NCBI RefSeq assembly: GCF_000021485.1
Contig: NC_011761.1
Coordinates: 1,890,001-1,954,000, forward strand
Direction: 5' to 3'
DNA from: Acidithiobacillus ferrooxidans ATCC 23270
GTDB lineage: Bacteria; Pseudomonadota; Gammaproteobacteria; Acidithiobacillales; Acidithiobacillaceae
DNA: 64,000 bases
Translations under genes and position numbers: made by a program
The notes under the pieces: generated by a model
What the model saw: the letters and a program-made list of their open reading frames with translations, nothing else
Told to the model about the DNA's origin: nothing
Databases searched by the model: none
In this document: positions 52,226 through 61,046 of the stretch, piece by piece
Layout of the letters: each line of letters begins with the position of its first letter
Position numbering within the stretch: position 1 is the first letter of the stretch

Positions 52226-53239
52226 CTACTCTACTTCGGTCATCACATGTACATGCCCTGGTGCCACCTGTACCCAAAGTAGGGCGCCTGGCGCCAGAGA
52301 CCTGCCTTCGCATTGCAAGCGTGATAACAGCATATCCAAAGAACAAGCCCCGTCCATTCTGACGCGCAAGGCAACACCCTCCTCCCGAAGGCTCACGACC
52401 TTCAATTTCAGTGCATTCGGCGCTGGGACGCCCAAAACGTCGCCCGGCACGAGATCCTCGGAACGAATGGCCACGGTCACCGGCATACCCGGATGCATGC
52501 CATACCGAAAACCGGTACGCAGACGCCAGCCAGATCCAGCCACCACCATTCCGGCTTCCGTTGCCTCCTCAATGCGCCCCACCAGGAAATTACGAAACCC
52601 CAGCAAACGCGCCGCTCCCACAGTGGCGGGTCGTGCAAACACCGCACGGGGAGGGCCTTCCTGCACAATACGCCCACCCAACAGCACTGCCATGTGATCT
52701 GCGAGCATCGCCAGGTGCGGATCGTGGCTCACCGCCAGCACCGGCACTCCAAAATCGTGGACCTCCCGGATGAGTTCGTCCAGAATCTCGTCGCGGGTGG
52801 CCATGTCCAGCGCCGAGGTAGGCTCGTCCAGCAGCAGCAGCTCCGGACGCCGGGCCAGAGCGCGGGCGAGCGCCACCCGCTGACGTTGCCCGCCGGAGAG
52901 GGCCGCACGATAACGCTCCGCCAGGTCGGCAAGCCCCACGCGCGCAAGCAAATCCATAGCCTGCGTGCGGCGGCCCGCACCCCTTGGCAGCGGAAAGGCG
53001 ACGTTTTCCCAGGCCCGCAGGTGCGGAAAAAGCGCATAACCCTGGGGCAAATAGCCAATGGGGCGCCGCTCGGCAGCAAGGCCACCGAAGGGATGCCCAC
53101 GCGCCGGAATCAAACCGGCGATGGCCTTGAGCAGCATCGTCTTGCCCTCTCCGGATAGACCGAGCAGGACGGTGAAATCCCGCACCTGCATCTGGATATC
53201 CAGAGTGACCGGCGTTTCCAACTGGTAACGAATTTCCAT
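52226..53239 (-). CDS. ABC transporter ATPase, molybdate/sulfate type
   Basis: The 337-aa ATPase has Walker A as GLSGEGKT (Glu in place of the common Ser/Cys), a Q-loop LPQGYALFPHL, the signature LSGGQRQR, Walker B LLLLDEPTSALD and a switch His in SHDPH. A C-terminal beta-barrel (about residues 225-335) is of the MOP/TOBE type used by ModC and CysA. The ATG at 53239 overlaps no gene and lies 19 nt after the permease stop. A molybdate or tungstate substrate is inferred from family and from the nearby molybdoenzyme; sulfate is possible. Confidence 0.82.
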   Translation of the reverse strand: MEIRYQLETPVTLDIQMQVRDFTVLLGLSGEGKTMLLKAIAGLIPARGHPFGGLAAERRPIGYLPQGYALFPHLRAWENVAFPLPRGAGRRTQAMDLLARVGLADLAERYRAALSGGQRQRVALARALARRPELLLLDEPTSALDMATRDEILDELIREVHDFGVPVLAVSHDPHLAMLADHMAVLLGGRIVQEGPPRAVFARPATVGAARLLGFRNFLVGRIEEATEAGMVVAGSGWRLRTGFRYGMHPGMPVTVAIRSEDLVPGDVLGVPAPNALKLKVVSLREEGVALRVRMDGACSLDMLLSRLQCEGRSLAPGALLWVQVAPGHVHVMTEVE

Positions 53240-53258
53240 GGGTTTCAGCGTGGCGTCA

Positions 53259-54062
53259 TCAGAACATTCCCTGTCGGCGCGAGCGCAACCCCAGCCACAA
53301 AGGTAAAGGCACAGCGACCAGAAAAAATACCCAGAGCAGAGGGTAAACCGCACTCAGCCCCATATCCTCCAGATTGACCCAAAGCTTGACCGGAATGCCC
53401 TGCGGGAAATACGCCACGATGAGCACGATGCCGAACTCGCCCATGGCACGCACCCAGGCCAGAGCCACCCCGGCCGTCAGTCCCAGACGGGCCAGCGGCA
53501 GCGTCACCCACCAGAAAGTCTGCCAGCGGTTGCGGCCCAGGGTGCGACTGATCTGCTCCAGTTCTTCCGGAACCCCCTCAAAAGCAGCACGGGCGGCCAG
53601 CACATAGTAGGGCATGGCCCCGTAAATCTGCGCCAGCACGAACGCCGGGGCGGTATTGGTCAGGTAGAGCCCCGCCTGACTGAACAGGCCACCCACTGCT
53701 GAGTAAGGTCCGTAAAAGGAACTCAGCAAAATGCCCATGGCCAGGGGTGGGGTCAGTAGCGGCAACAGCAGCAGCGCATCCACCAGCCATTTGCCGCGGT
53801 AATGATAATGCGCCAACCACCATGCGAGCGGTGTTCCTGCCAGCACCACCAGCACCAGAGCCAGGGCACTGTAAAACAGGGAAACCCGGATGGCGGCGAG
53901 GTCGCCGGGCGCAAAATGAAAATCGTGCCAGTCCGTGGCGAAAACCAGCGCCGCGAAAGGCGCCAGCAGAAACGTCAGGACGGTGGCAGCGGTCGCCGTC
54001 GCTATCCAGCGCGCCGATGGCTGGCGTCCTGTGCCAATCCCTACGGCCGCCCTATGGCTCAA
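53259..54062 (-). CDS. ABC transporter permease, molybdate/sulfate type
   Basis: The inner-membrane permease has about six helices and the EAA loop (ELEQISRTLGRNRWQTFWWVTLP region) that contacts the ATPase. It belongs to the ModB/CysTW family. The start is judged to be a TTG at 54062, preceded by AGGAAGG, giving 267 aa; the frame remains open upstream to an ATG at 54143 without homology. There is no periplasmic binding-protein gene next to it, so the system must use one encoded elsewhere. Confidence 0.82.
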   Translation of the reverse strand: MSHRAAVGIGTGRQPSARWIATATAATVLTFLLAPFAALVFATDWHDFHFAPGDLAAIRVSLFYSALALVLVVLAGTPLAWWLAHYHYRGKWLVDALLLLPLLTPPLAMGILLSSFYGPYSAVGGLFSQAGLYLTNTAPAFVLAQIYGAMPYYVLAARAAFEGVPEELEQISRTLGRNRWQTFWWVTLPLARLGLTAGVALAWVRAMGEFGIVLIVAYFPQGIPVKLWVNLEDMGLSAVYPLLWVFFLVAVPLPLWLGLRSRRQGMF

Positions 54063-54368
54063 ATGAACCTTCCTGATGCGCCATATGCCCTTTGGCCACC
54101 ATCCGGGATACCCGCAGGCAGCGCAACACGATAAGGCATCCACATCGGTAGATCCGGCATATTCAGGTGATCCGTTATTGTTTGTCAGATACTTCCGTGA
54201 TCATCTTATATCGACGCCCCCGGAGCGGGTCAAGGGCACGGAGAAATCTTCCATAAAAAAGCCCCACCTTGCATTTTTATGCTATGCTTAGGCATAAAGA
54301 TATACGTGAACCGGCGCGAGAGTGCGCAACATTCTGAACGGAAAATTAAAATATTGAGCGAACCGACC
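54063..54368 (+). promoter_or_regulatory. Divergent intergenic region with a dyad before the DsrE-like gene
   Basis: About 300 nt separate the ABC permease from the DsrE-like gene. TTATGC-N9-GCATAA (54277-54297) is the clearest symmetric element, and TTGCAT (54270-54275) could be a -35 with a poor -10 overlapping the dyad. No gene is seen. The dyad may be an operator for the downstream gene. Confidence 0.3.
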
Positions 54369-54716
54369 ATGCACTGGACCATTCTCATCAAATCCCATCC
54401 GGACGCCAGCGGCAATCCCGTCCTTCAGGGTCTGCGCATGGCTGCAGCCGCCCTCGCCGATGGCATCCTGGTCAGCCTTTTTCTTTCCGAAGAAGCGGCA
54501 TCTCTGGCGCTACAGTTGGAAAATCCAGGAGATCGACAAAGGGTTCACCACGATCTCATCGCGGAGATTCAGGAACTGGGCGCCGAAATTTATGTAATTG
54601 GTCTCGACTGGATGCATGCAGTCGGAAGCCTGACCTTGATTCCCGGCGTCAAAGTAGCGAGCATGAAAACTCTGGTTCGCCAGATGAGGCTTTCTGACCA
54701 GGCTGTCGCGCTCTGA
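54369..54716 (+). CDS. DsrE-family small sulfur-relay-like protein
   Basis: The 115-aa cytoplasmic protein has a single DsrE/DsrF-like Rossmann-type domain: MHWTILIKSHPD at the start, a MAAAALADGILVSLFLSEEAA helix-strand unit and a C-terminal KTLVRQMRLSDQAVAL helix. There is no Cys at the position used by TusD/DsrE for persulfide transfer, so a catalytic sulfur relay is doubtful. The ATG at 54369 was chosen because the domain begins there. It ends 3 nt before apaH. Confidence 0.72.
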   Translation: MHWTILIKSHPDASGNPVLQGLRMAAAALADGILVSLFLSEEAASLALQLENPGDRQRVHHDLIAEIQELGAEIYVIGLDWMHAVGSLTLIPGVKVASMKTLVRQMRLSDQAVAL

Positions 54717-54719
54717 TTT

Positions 54720-55559
54720 ATGACCGCCACGTACGCCATGGGCGACCTGCAGGGTTGCTATGTCCCCTTTGCCGCCCTGCTGGAACAGATAGACTTCACA
54801 CCGCAGACAGACCGGCTCTGGCTGGCGGGTGATCTCGTCAACCGGGGGCCGGACAGCCACGCCGTCATCAACCAGCTTTACGCCTGGCATGACCGGGTGC
54901 AAATCGTTCTCGGCAACCACGATTTATACGCACTCGCCCGCTGGGCGGGTATCACTGCGGCAAAAAAGAACGATACCCTTGGCCCATTGCTGGCCGATCC
55001 TCACACCGACGACTGGATGGAGTGGCTGCGCACCCGTTCGTTACTGCATACCGATCTGCAACTGGGCTGGAGCATGGTCCACGCGGCCATCCATCCGGAC
55101 TGGGATATGGCCAGCGCGCGAGGGCATGCGGACGCCGTCGAGGATGCACTGCGCGATCGTCACTGGCGGCGTTTCCTGAAATCTCTCTGGGACGCCCCGG
55201 CGCCCAACCGCTGGGAGGATTGTCGCAACGAGGAAGAGGCACAACGCTTCCGGGTCGCCGTATTCACCCGCGCCCGCTACGTGACTGCCAAGGGCGTTTT
55301 CAACTGGTCCAGCACCGCGCCCAAGGATACCACCCGCGAATTTGCACCCTGGCACGAGCGTTTTTTGGAAAAACAGACGTCTGAGTCCATCATCTGCGGC
55401 CACTGGGCCACCCAGGGTCTGCTGGTGCAGCCACGTCTGCTGGCACTGGACAGCGGTTGTGTCTGGGGTCGCCAACTGACAGCGGCACGGATCGATCTGG
55501 ACGAACCCCTTATTTACCAAACCCCATGCCCCATGTTTGCACGACCGGACAGCGGGTAA
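54720..55559 (+). CDS. apaH: Symmetrical bis(5'-nucleosyl)-tetraphosphatase
   Basis: The 279-aa metallophosphoesterase splits Ap4A into two ADP and can decap Np4-capped RNA. The di-metal motifs are MGDLQGC near the N-terminus, LAGDLVNRGPDS, VLGNHD and, towards the C-terminus, CGHWATQG. The length is normal. It begins 3 nt after the DsrE-like gene, suggesting co-transcription, and is followed by recQ after 55 nt. Confidence 0.95.
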   Translation: MTATYAMGDLQGCYVPFAALLEQIDFTPQTDRLWLAGDLVNRGPDSHAVINQLYAWHDRVQIVLGNHDLYALARWAGITAAKKNDTLGPLLADPHTDDWMEWLRTRSLLHTDLQLGWSMVHAAIHPDWDMASARGHADAVEDALRDRHWRRFLKSLWDAPAPNRWEDCRNEEEAQRFRVAVFTRARYVTAKGVFNWSSTAPKDTTREFAPWHERFLEKQTSESIICGHWATQGLLVQPRLLALDSGCVWGRQLTAARIDLDEPLIYQTPCPMFARPDSG

Positions 55560-55614
55560 AGGGTTGACCACCAGATTTTTGGTCCACCCCGTTTTGCGGT
55601 TAACCTGAGGCACC

Positions 55615-57426
55615 ATGCCGATCCTCCCTACCCAGCAGCCAGTGGAAATCCTCCGCCACACCTTTGGTTACGACGCCTTCCGGGTGCCTCAGGAGGAGGT
55701 AATCCAGACCCTCTTGGCAGCCCGGGATGCGCTGGTGCTCATGCCTACCGGGGGCGGGAAATCCCTGTGCTATCAGATTCCCGCCATCGCCATGGCAGGG
55801 ACGGGCGTAGTCATTTCACCACTGATCGCGCTCATGGAAGATCAGGTCAACGCCCTGCGTCAGGCGGGTGTCGCTGCCGCTGCCCTGAATTCCAGTGCCA
55901 GCCCCGCAGAATCACGCGCTACCGAGGAGGCGTTGCTGCAGGGCTGCCTCGATCTGCTCTACATCGCTCCGGAACGCTTGCTGCAGGAACGCACCCTCAA
56001 TCTGCTGCAAAGGGCCACAGTCAATCTCTTCGCTATTGACGAAGCCCATTGCGTGTCCCAGTGGGGTCACGACTTCCGCCCGGAATACCTGCAATTACGA
56101 GTGCTGCATGAGCGCTTTCCGCTGGTGCCGCGCATTGCCCTCACGGCCACCGCCGACTCAAAAACCCGCGCGGAAATCACCGAACGGCTGACGCTACAGG
56201 AAGCCGCCGTCTTTATCCGCTCCTTTGACCGACCCAACATCCGTTACCATATCAATAGCGGTAGTCAGGGCGCACGCAACGCCTTGCTGCGATTCATCCG
56301 CGACCGCCACGCCGGAGATGCCGGCATCGTATATTGCCTGTCCCGCAAGCGCGTGGAAGAAGTTGCCGAGTGGCTGCAGGGCGAAGGGCTGGACGCCCTG
56401 CCCTATCATGCCGGTTTGGGTATCGATGAGCGGCGTCGTAACCAGCAACGATTTCAGCAGGATGAAGGGGTGATCATTGTCGCCACCATAGCCTTCGGTA
56501 TGGGCATCGACAAACCGAATGTCCGCTTTGTAGCGCACCTGAATCTGCCCAAGAGCATCGAGGCCTACTATCAGGAAACTGGACGCGCCGGGCGCGACGG
56601 CCTGCCTGCAGAAGCCTGGATGCATTACAGTCTTCGTGATGTCGTGCAATTACGGCAGATGATCCAGCAATCCGAAGCCGACCTGCCGCGCAAACAGATG
56701 GAAGGACACAAGCTGGATGCTATGCTCGCGCTTTGCGAAACCACGGACTGCCGCCGTCAGACCCTGCTCGGCTACTTTGGCGAAAGCCTCTCCTCCCCCT
56801 GCGGCAATTGCGACAATTGCCTGCAGCCGCCGGCCACCTGGGATGCCACGGTGGCCGCACAGAAAGCCCTGTCTGCCATCCATCGCACCGGCCAGCGCTT
56901 CGGGGTACAGTATCTGGTAGACGTATTGCTGGCTCGGGAAGATCCACGCATTCAGCAACAGGGGCATGACCGGCTCAGCGTGTACGGCATTGGCAAAGAA
57001 CTGTCTGCCAACGCGTGGCGCGCCCTGTTTCGCCACCTCTTGCTGCGCGGACTCGTGGAAGTGGATCACGACGGCCACGGTGGCATGCGCCTCAGCCCAT
57101 CCAGTCGCCCGCTCCTGCGCAACGAAGAAAAGCTGACCCTGCGCCAGCACGAAAGCCCGGTCCCCAGGCAACGCGAACAACGCCCGGAGATCGCACCCCG
57201 CGACACCGCGCTCTGGGAAGCCCTGCGCCAGCACCGCCGTGAACTGGCGCAGGCCCAGGGCGTGCCGCCCTACGTCATTTTTCACGACGCCACCCTCATG
57301 GAAATGCTCCATCGACGCCCGCGTGACCTGGAAGCACTGGCTGCGCTCCCCGGCATCGGCGAGCGCAAACTGGCGGCTTACGGTACATCTTTTCTGAAGA
57401 TACTGCATCGCGATCGGCCTTCCTGA
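55615..57426 (+). CDS. recQ: ATP-dependent DNA helicase RecQ
   Basis: This 603-aa superfamily 2 helicase shows Walker [16 protein letters not shown] (as [18 protein letters not shown]), motif III LTATA, motif [17 protein letters not shown] and motif [12 protein letters not shown]. The zinc-binding region has CGNCDNC, a winged-helix RQC domain follows, and an HRDC domain (about residues 525-600) ends the protein. It unwinds 3'-5' at stalled forks and in recombination. Its C-terminus is complete. Confidence 0.96.
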   Translation: MPILPTQQPVEILRHTFGYDAFRVPQEEVIQTLLAARDALVLMPTGGGKSLCYQIPAIAMAGTGVVISPLIALMEDQVNALRQAGVAAAALNSSASPAESRATEEALLQGCLDLLYIAPERLLQERTLNLLQRATVNLFAIDEAHCVSQWGHDFRPEYLQLRVLHERFPLVPRIALTATADSKTRAEITERLTLQEAAVFIRSFDRPNIRYHINSGSQGARNALLRFIRDRHAGDAGIVYCLSRKRVEEVAEWLQGEGLDALPYHAGLGIDERRRNQQRFQQDEGVIIVATIAFGMGIDKPNVRFVAHLNLPKSIEAYYQETGRAGRDGLPAEAWMHYSLRDVVQLRQMIQQSEADLPRKQMEGHKLDAMLALCETTDCRRQTLLGYFGESLSSPCGNCDNCLQPPATWDATVAAQKALSAIHRTGQRFGVQYLVDVLLAREDPRIQQQGHDRLSVYGIGKELSANAWRALFRHLLLRGLVEVDHDGHGGMRLSPSSRPLLRNEEKLTLRQHESPVPRQREQRPEIAPRDTALWEALRQHRRELAQAQGVPPYVIFHDATLMEMLHRRPRDLEALAALPGIGERKLAAYGTSFLKILHRDRPS

Positions 57427-57513
57427 GATCCTCGCGCAGATACGACGCGGAGATGACGGCTTGCCCTGCGCCGCAGCAGGCGGCATCATGAGGGCATGAC
57501 TCAGGATAGCCCC

Positions 57514-57828
57514 ATGAACCCGCAAAGCTTCGCCGTCACCGTCGAAAGCACCCTCGATGACCTGCAGAACCGGATAGAGGCCGATGCTCCCGAAGTGGAG
57601 TGCGACCTCGTGGACAGCGTACTCACCCTGCTCCTGCCCGACGACGGTCAGATCATCATCAATCGTCAGGAGGCGGCGCAACAGATTTGGCTGGCGTGCA
57701 GCGATGGTCCGGCACGTTTTTCGTGGCAGGGCGACGCGTGGCAGGACAGCCGGACGGGGGAATCCCTGAAACAGGCCGTCGGCCGCCTGCTGAGCCTGCA
57801 TCTCGGCCACCCCGTATCACTGGGTTGA
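57514..57828 (+). CDS. cyaY: Frataxin-like iron donor protein CyaY
   Basis: This is a 104-aa bacterial frataxin. It has the acidic first helix (ESTLDDLQNRIEADAPEVECD) that binds iron, a beta sheet with GQIIINRQEAAQQIWLA, and the GPARFSW-x-DS segment. It regulates iron-sulfur cluster assembly at IscS. The ATG at 57514 has AGGA at proper spacing; an ATG at 57496 is possible. Acidic iron-oxidisers experience high iron, but the sequence looks ordinary. It ends 4 nt before the EVE-domain gene. Confidence 0.93.
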   Translation: MNPQSFAVTVESTLDDLQNRIEADAPEVECDLVDSVLTLLLPDDGQIIINRQEAAQQIWLACSDGPARFSWQGDAWQDSRTGESLKQAVGRLLSLHLGHPVSLG

Positions 57829-57832
57829 GCAC

Positions 57833-58285
57833 ATGGCCTACTGGCTGATGAAGACCGAGCCCGATGCCTTTTCCCTGCAGGATTTGCAGCGACGCGGACA
57901 GGAGCCCTGGGACGGCATCCGCAATTATCAGGCCCGAAATTTCCTGCGGAGCATGCAGACCGGCGACGAAGTCTTCATTTACCATTCACGTGTGCCGGCC
58001 CCGGGTATCGTCGGCACTGCCGAAGTCGTCTGTGCCGCTTATCCTGACCCTACCCAGTTTGACCCGCAGAGCAAATATTACGACCCGGCCTCCCATCCCG
58101 ACCGGCCGCGCTGGGACCTGGTGGAGGTGGCCTATCGCCGAACCTTTGCCCAGGGCATCGCGCTCGACACTCTTCGCACCATCCCGGAGTTTTCTGACAG
58201 CCCACTGATTCGCAAGGGGAATCGCCTTTCGATCTTGCCCATTACCAGCAGCCAGTGGCAGTATATCCTGCAGTATGCCGGATAA
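57833..58285 (+). CDS. EVE-domain protein (YTH-like fold)
   Basis: The 150-aa protein consists of one EVE domain: WLMKTEPDAFSLQDL at the start, WDGIRNYQARNFLRSM and GDEVFIYHSR follow, with RWDLVEVAYRR in the C-terminal half. EVE/PUA-like domains bind modified bases in DNA or RNA. It is related to thymocyte nuclear protein Thy28; the target is unknown. It follows cyaY after 4 nt. Confidence 0.9.
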   Translation: MAYWLMKTEPDAFSLQDLQRRGQEPWDGIRNYQARNFLRSMQTGDEVFIYHSRVPAPGIVGTAEVVCAAYPDPTQFDPQSKYYDPASHPDRPRWDLVEVAYRRTFAQGIALDTLRTIPEFSDSPLIRKGNRLSILPITSSQWQYILQYAG

Positions 58286-58401
58286 ACCGGTGCAGGGTGA
58301 AAAAAGCGAACCTGGTGGACGGCGTTACCATCCCCTCACGATTTGCCATATCATTTATCGTTTGACGGCGTGAGCCGAACTTTCTCATCCCGGAGTCCAG
58401 C

Positions 58402-58746
58402 ATGACCTATCAACAACTCGTAGAATTCCTCGATCGCCATTTGGGATACCCCTTCCTGCCGGATATGGCGCCGGATGCGGCGCTGCGTGCCGCGCAGCAG
58501 GGCGGGCTTGACGATGCGCTGACCACGGAGGTGCTGACCGCCCTCTATCAGGGCAACCAGTGCAAAAGCGTCGATGACCCCGTGGATCGCGCGCGCAGCT
58601 TTGACGGACTTGCCCACCTGCGCCTGCGCAGTCAGGCCGATGACACGGATCCCGCCGTATTCCGCAAGGTTCTCAAACTTTCCCAGGAACTCGACAACGC
58701 GTTTGACCAGGAACTGATTCGCCAGCGTGACGCTGCACTCAGCTAA
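58402..58746 (+). CDS. Unknown small acidic helical protein
   Basis: I do not recognise a family. The 114-aa product has no signal peptide or membrane helix and is rich in Asp, Ala and Leu. It looks helical, with a central DDPVDRARSFDGLAHLRLRSQ segment. The ATG is preceded by CCGGAG at a usable distance. It overlaps the stop region of the convergent lptG gene by 8 nt. Being a full-length open frame of normal codon use, it is probably real. Confidence 0.6.
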   Translation: MTYQQLVEFLDRHLGYPFLPDMAPDAALRAAQQGGLDDALTTEVLTALYQGNQCKSVDDPVDRARSFDGLAHLRLRSQADDTDPAVFRKVLKLSQELDNAFDQELIRQRDAALS

Positions 58747-59812
58747 AACGATGCAACGCCCCGGCAACGGCCGCAAAGAGCGCAATGGGCAGGAGCGTGG
58801 CGGCTAGGGGTGGTATCCCGCCGGAAACACTGATATATCCCGACATCTCCGTGAGGAAATGAAATCCCAGTCCCAGCACCAGCCCCGCCATGACCCGCGC
58901 CGCCAGGCCCCCACCCCGGGGGTTGCGCGTCACAAACGGTACTGCGAGCAAAATCATCACCAGACCCACCCACGGATAACTCACGCGACGCCAGAACGCG
59001 AGGGCAAAGCGATTCATGTTCAACGCCCCGCTCTGCAACGCCTGGTAACTTTGCCACAGGGTGGGCAGGGTCATGGTGCGTGTCGGGTGTGCAAAACTGC
59101 TTAGAGTGGCCGGGTGCAGGGCTACCGGCCAGGGCGTCTCCGTGACGGCCGTCATCTGTATCTGGTCGGGTGTGATCCTGAACAGCCGGACATCGTGGAG
59201 ATACCAGTGCCCCCCTTGGAATACGGCTTCAGCGGCCGTCGTCATGGCATTGATGCCCACCATACCCTGGCGCACGTCGGCGATGTGCAGGTTCTGCAGG
59301 ATCTTCCCGCCATCGCCCACTGTGCCCACCTGGATTATCTGTGTTCCATAGCGCAGCCATAATCCCCGCGGTCCCATATTGTGGAAACCCGCTCCCGGTT
59401 CACCGGCATTGGCCCACATCGCCTCGGCGGCGGGCGCCGTCACCGGGATGACCCATTCTCCCAGCGCAAACATCAGGCCGGCACCCAACAGTCCGACCAG
59501 CAACAACGGCTGCTCCAGGCGCCAGACCGACCACCCCGACATGCGCAGAGCAATCACCTCGGAATGCCCGCTCAGGATACTCATCCAGACCAGGGCACCA
59601 AGCAGTAACGCCAGCGGGATCACATCGTACGCCACGTCTGGCAACTGCAAAGCGGCATAGGACAGCAGACGGGTCATAGACCAGACGCCATGCCCGGGCC
59701 CGGAGGATTTGGCGATGATCTGGGCGATATAGACCAGCGTCAGCAGCATGGCCAGCACGAGGCTGCTGTACAGCAGCATGCCCCGAAACAGCAAACGGTC
59801 GGCGCGTTTCAT
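58739..59812 (-). CDS. lptG: LPS export permease LptG
   Basis: The 357-aa inner-membrane protein of the LptBFGC lipopolysaccharide transporter has six helices, with a periplasmic beta-jellyroll between the third and fourth. The N-terminal DRLLFRGMLLYSSLVLAML and the coupling-helix region EVIALRMSGWSVWRL are typical. The ATG at 59812 overlaps the lptF stop as ATGA, and lptF-lptG is the standard order. An upstream in-frame ATG at 59911 lies inside lptF. Confidence 0.93.
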   Translation of the reverse strand: MKRADRLLFRGMLLYSSLVLAMLLTLVYIAQIIAKSSGPGHGVWSMTRLLSYAALQLPDVAYDVIPLALLLGALVWMSILSGHSEVIALRMSGWSVWRLEQPLLLVGLLGAGLMFALGEWVIPVTAPAAEAMWANAGEPGAGFHNMGPRGLWLRYGTQIIQVGTVGDGGKILQNLHIADVRQGMVGINAMTTAAEAVFQGGHWYLHDVRLFRITPDQIQMTAVTETPWPVALHPATLSSFAHPTRTMTLPTLWQSYQALQSGALNMNRFALAFWRRVSYPWVGLVMILLAVPFVTRNPRGGGLAARVMAGLVLGLGFHFLTEMSGYISVSGGIPPLAATLLPIALFAAVAGALHRFS

Positions 59813-60930
59813 GACGCGGGCCGCCCCGGCCAGGCGGGTAACATGGGCAGATCGCGGCTGCGCCGGAAAAAGGCATAAGCGGCTACCGCCAGAATCAGCA
59901 GGAGCACCCACAATAATCCGGGGAAAATGGGCATGCTGCCATTCATCATATGCTCTTTGACGTAAACGACGATGTTATTGACGGCCAGCAGAAACAGTAT
60001 ACCCACCAGCATGCCCGCCGCCCGTCCGCCTCCACGGGGCTCACTGTAGGCCAGGGGGATGGCCAGCAAAGCCAACAATGGCAACGCCAGCGGCCAGAGC
60101 AGGCGCCACTCCAGCTCGGAGACGGCAAAACGCATCCCGGTGCCGTGCAACTGCCGTACAAGCTGGGGCAAAGATGCGCTGCTCCAGTTGATGCCGCCGG
60201 GCTCGGCGCCGCCGGTGTCCTGGTTGTCCAGCAATACCCGGTAGCGTGCGAAGGAAAGGACTTTGAACCCGGCTTTTCCCGGCTGCCCCAGGTAACGTTG
60301 ACCATCCACCAGCACCAGGGTCAGGGCACCATCCTGAGCGGGCTTGACCTCGCCGTAGGCCGCTGTCGCCATATCCAGTTGCCCGCCCTGGGCAACAGAC
60401 AGAAATATCTCCTGGAAGCGGTGACTGTTTTTACCGACGGCTTGCCCCACGTAAATAACCCTGCCACCCGGTAAATTCGTGAAACTACCGGGCTGCAGCA
60501 TGGCCTCTGCCGCAGCATTGGCGAGGCGTACCGATTCGGACTGCAACTCGCGCTGCGCACCGGGCGCCCAGGAAAGGGATAAAATCAGTTCCAGGCAAAA
60601 GACGCACGCCGCAACCACCGCGACGGGCGGCAGAAGTCCCGACAGCCCGGTGCCGGTACTTCGGATGGCCACCATCTCGTTGGAACGATAGAGGTTGCTG
60701 AACACGAGATAGACCGCGAAAAAAAAGGCCAGAGGCAATACCATGACCAGCAACGTCGGCAGCGCCAGTCCCAGCAATCGCAGAATGATCGACAATGGCA
60801 ACTGCCCGGAAGCGACCTGCCTCAGCAATTGGGTCAACTGACCGATGGCCAGAATGGCGAGCACCACCAAGCTGGTCAGCAGAAAGGAGATCGTGAGATT
60901 GCGCACGACCTGCATACGAATGCGGGTCAA
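59809..60930 (-). CDS. lptF: LPS export permease LptF
   Basis: The 373-aa partner permease of LptG has the same architecture: three helices, a periplasmic jellyroll (about residues 130-270) and three helices. The segment SNEMVAIRSTGTGLSGLL is the ATPase-contacting coupling helix. It forms an operon with lptG and is divergent from pepA, a common proteobacterial arrangement. Confidence 0.93.
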   Translation of the reverse strand: MTRIRMQVVRNLTISFLLTSLVVLAILAIGQLTQLLRQVASGQLPLSIILRLLGLALPTLLVMVLPLAFFFAVYLVFSNLYRSNEMVAIRSTGTGLSGLLPPVAVVAACVFCLELILSLSWAPGAQRELQSESVRLANAAAEAMLQPGSFTNLPGGRVIYVGQAVGKNSHRFQEIFLSVAQGGQLDMATAAYGEVKPAQDGALTLVLVDGQRYLGQPGKAGFKVLSFARYRVLLDNQDTGGAEPGGINWSSASLPQLVRQLHGTGMRFAVSELEWRLLWPLALPLLALLAIPLAYSEPRGGGRAAGMLVGILFLLAVNNIVVYVKEHMMNGSMPIFPGLLWVLLLILAVAAYAFFRRSRDLPMLPAWPGRPAS

Positions 60931-61046
60931 GCGGGCAACCCCTGGGGATTATACGCAAGACTTGATTCCCTGTGCCTCTGGGGCTTATTTTCTGTCTTTG
61001 ACATCATCTCGAATTCCTCACCCATAAGATTATCAGGAGAACCGCC

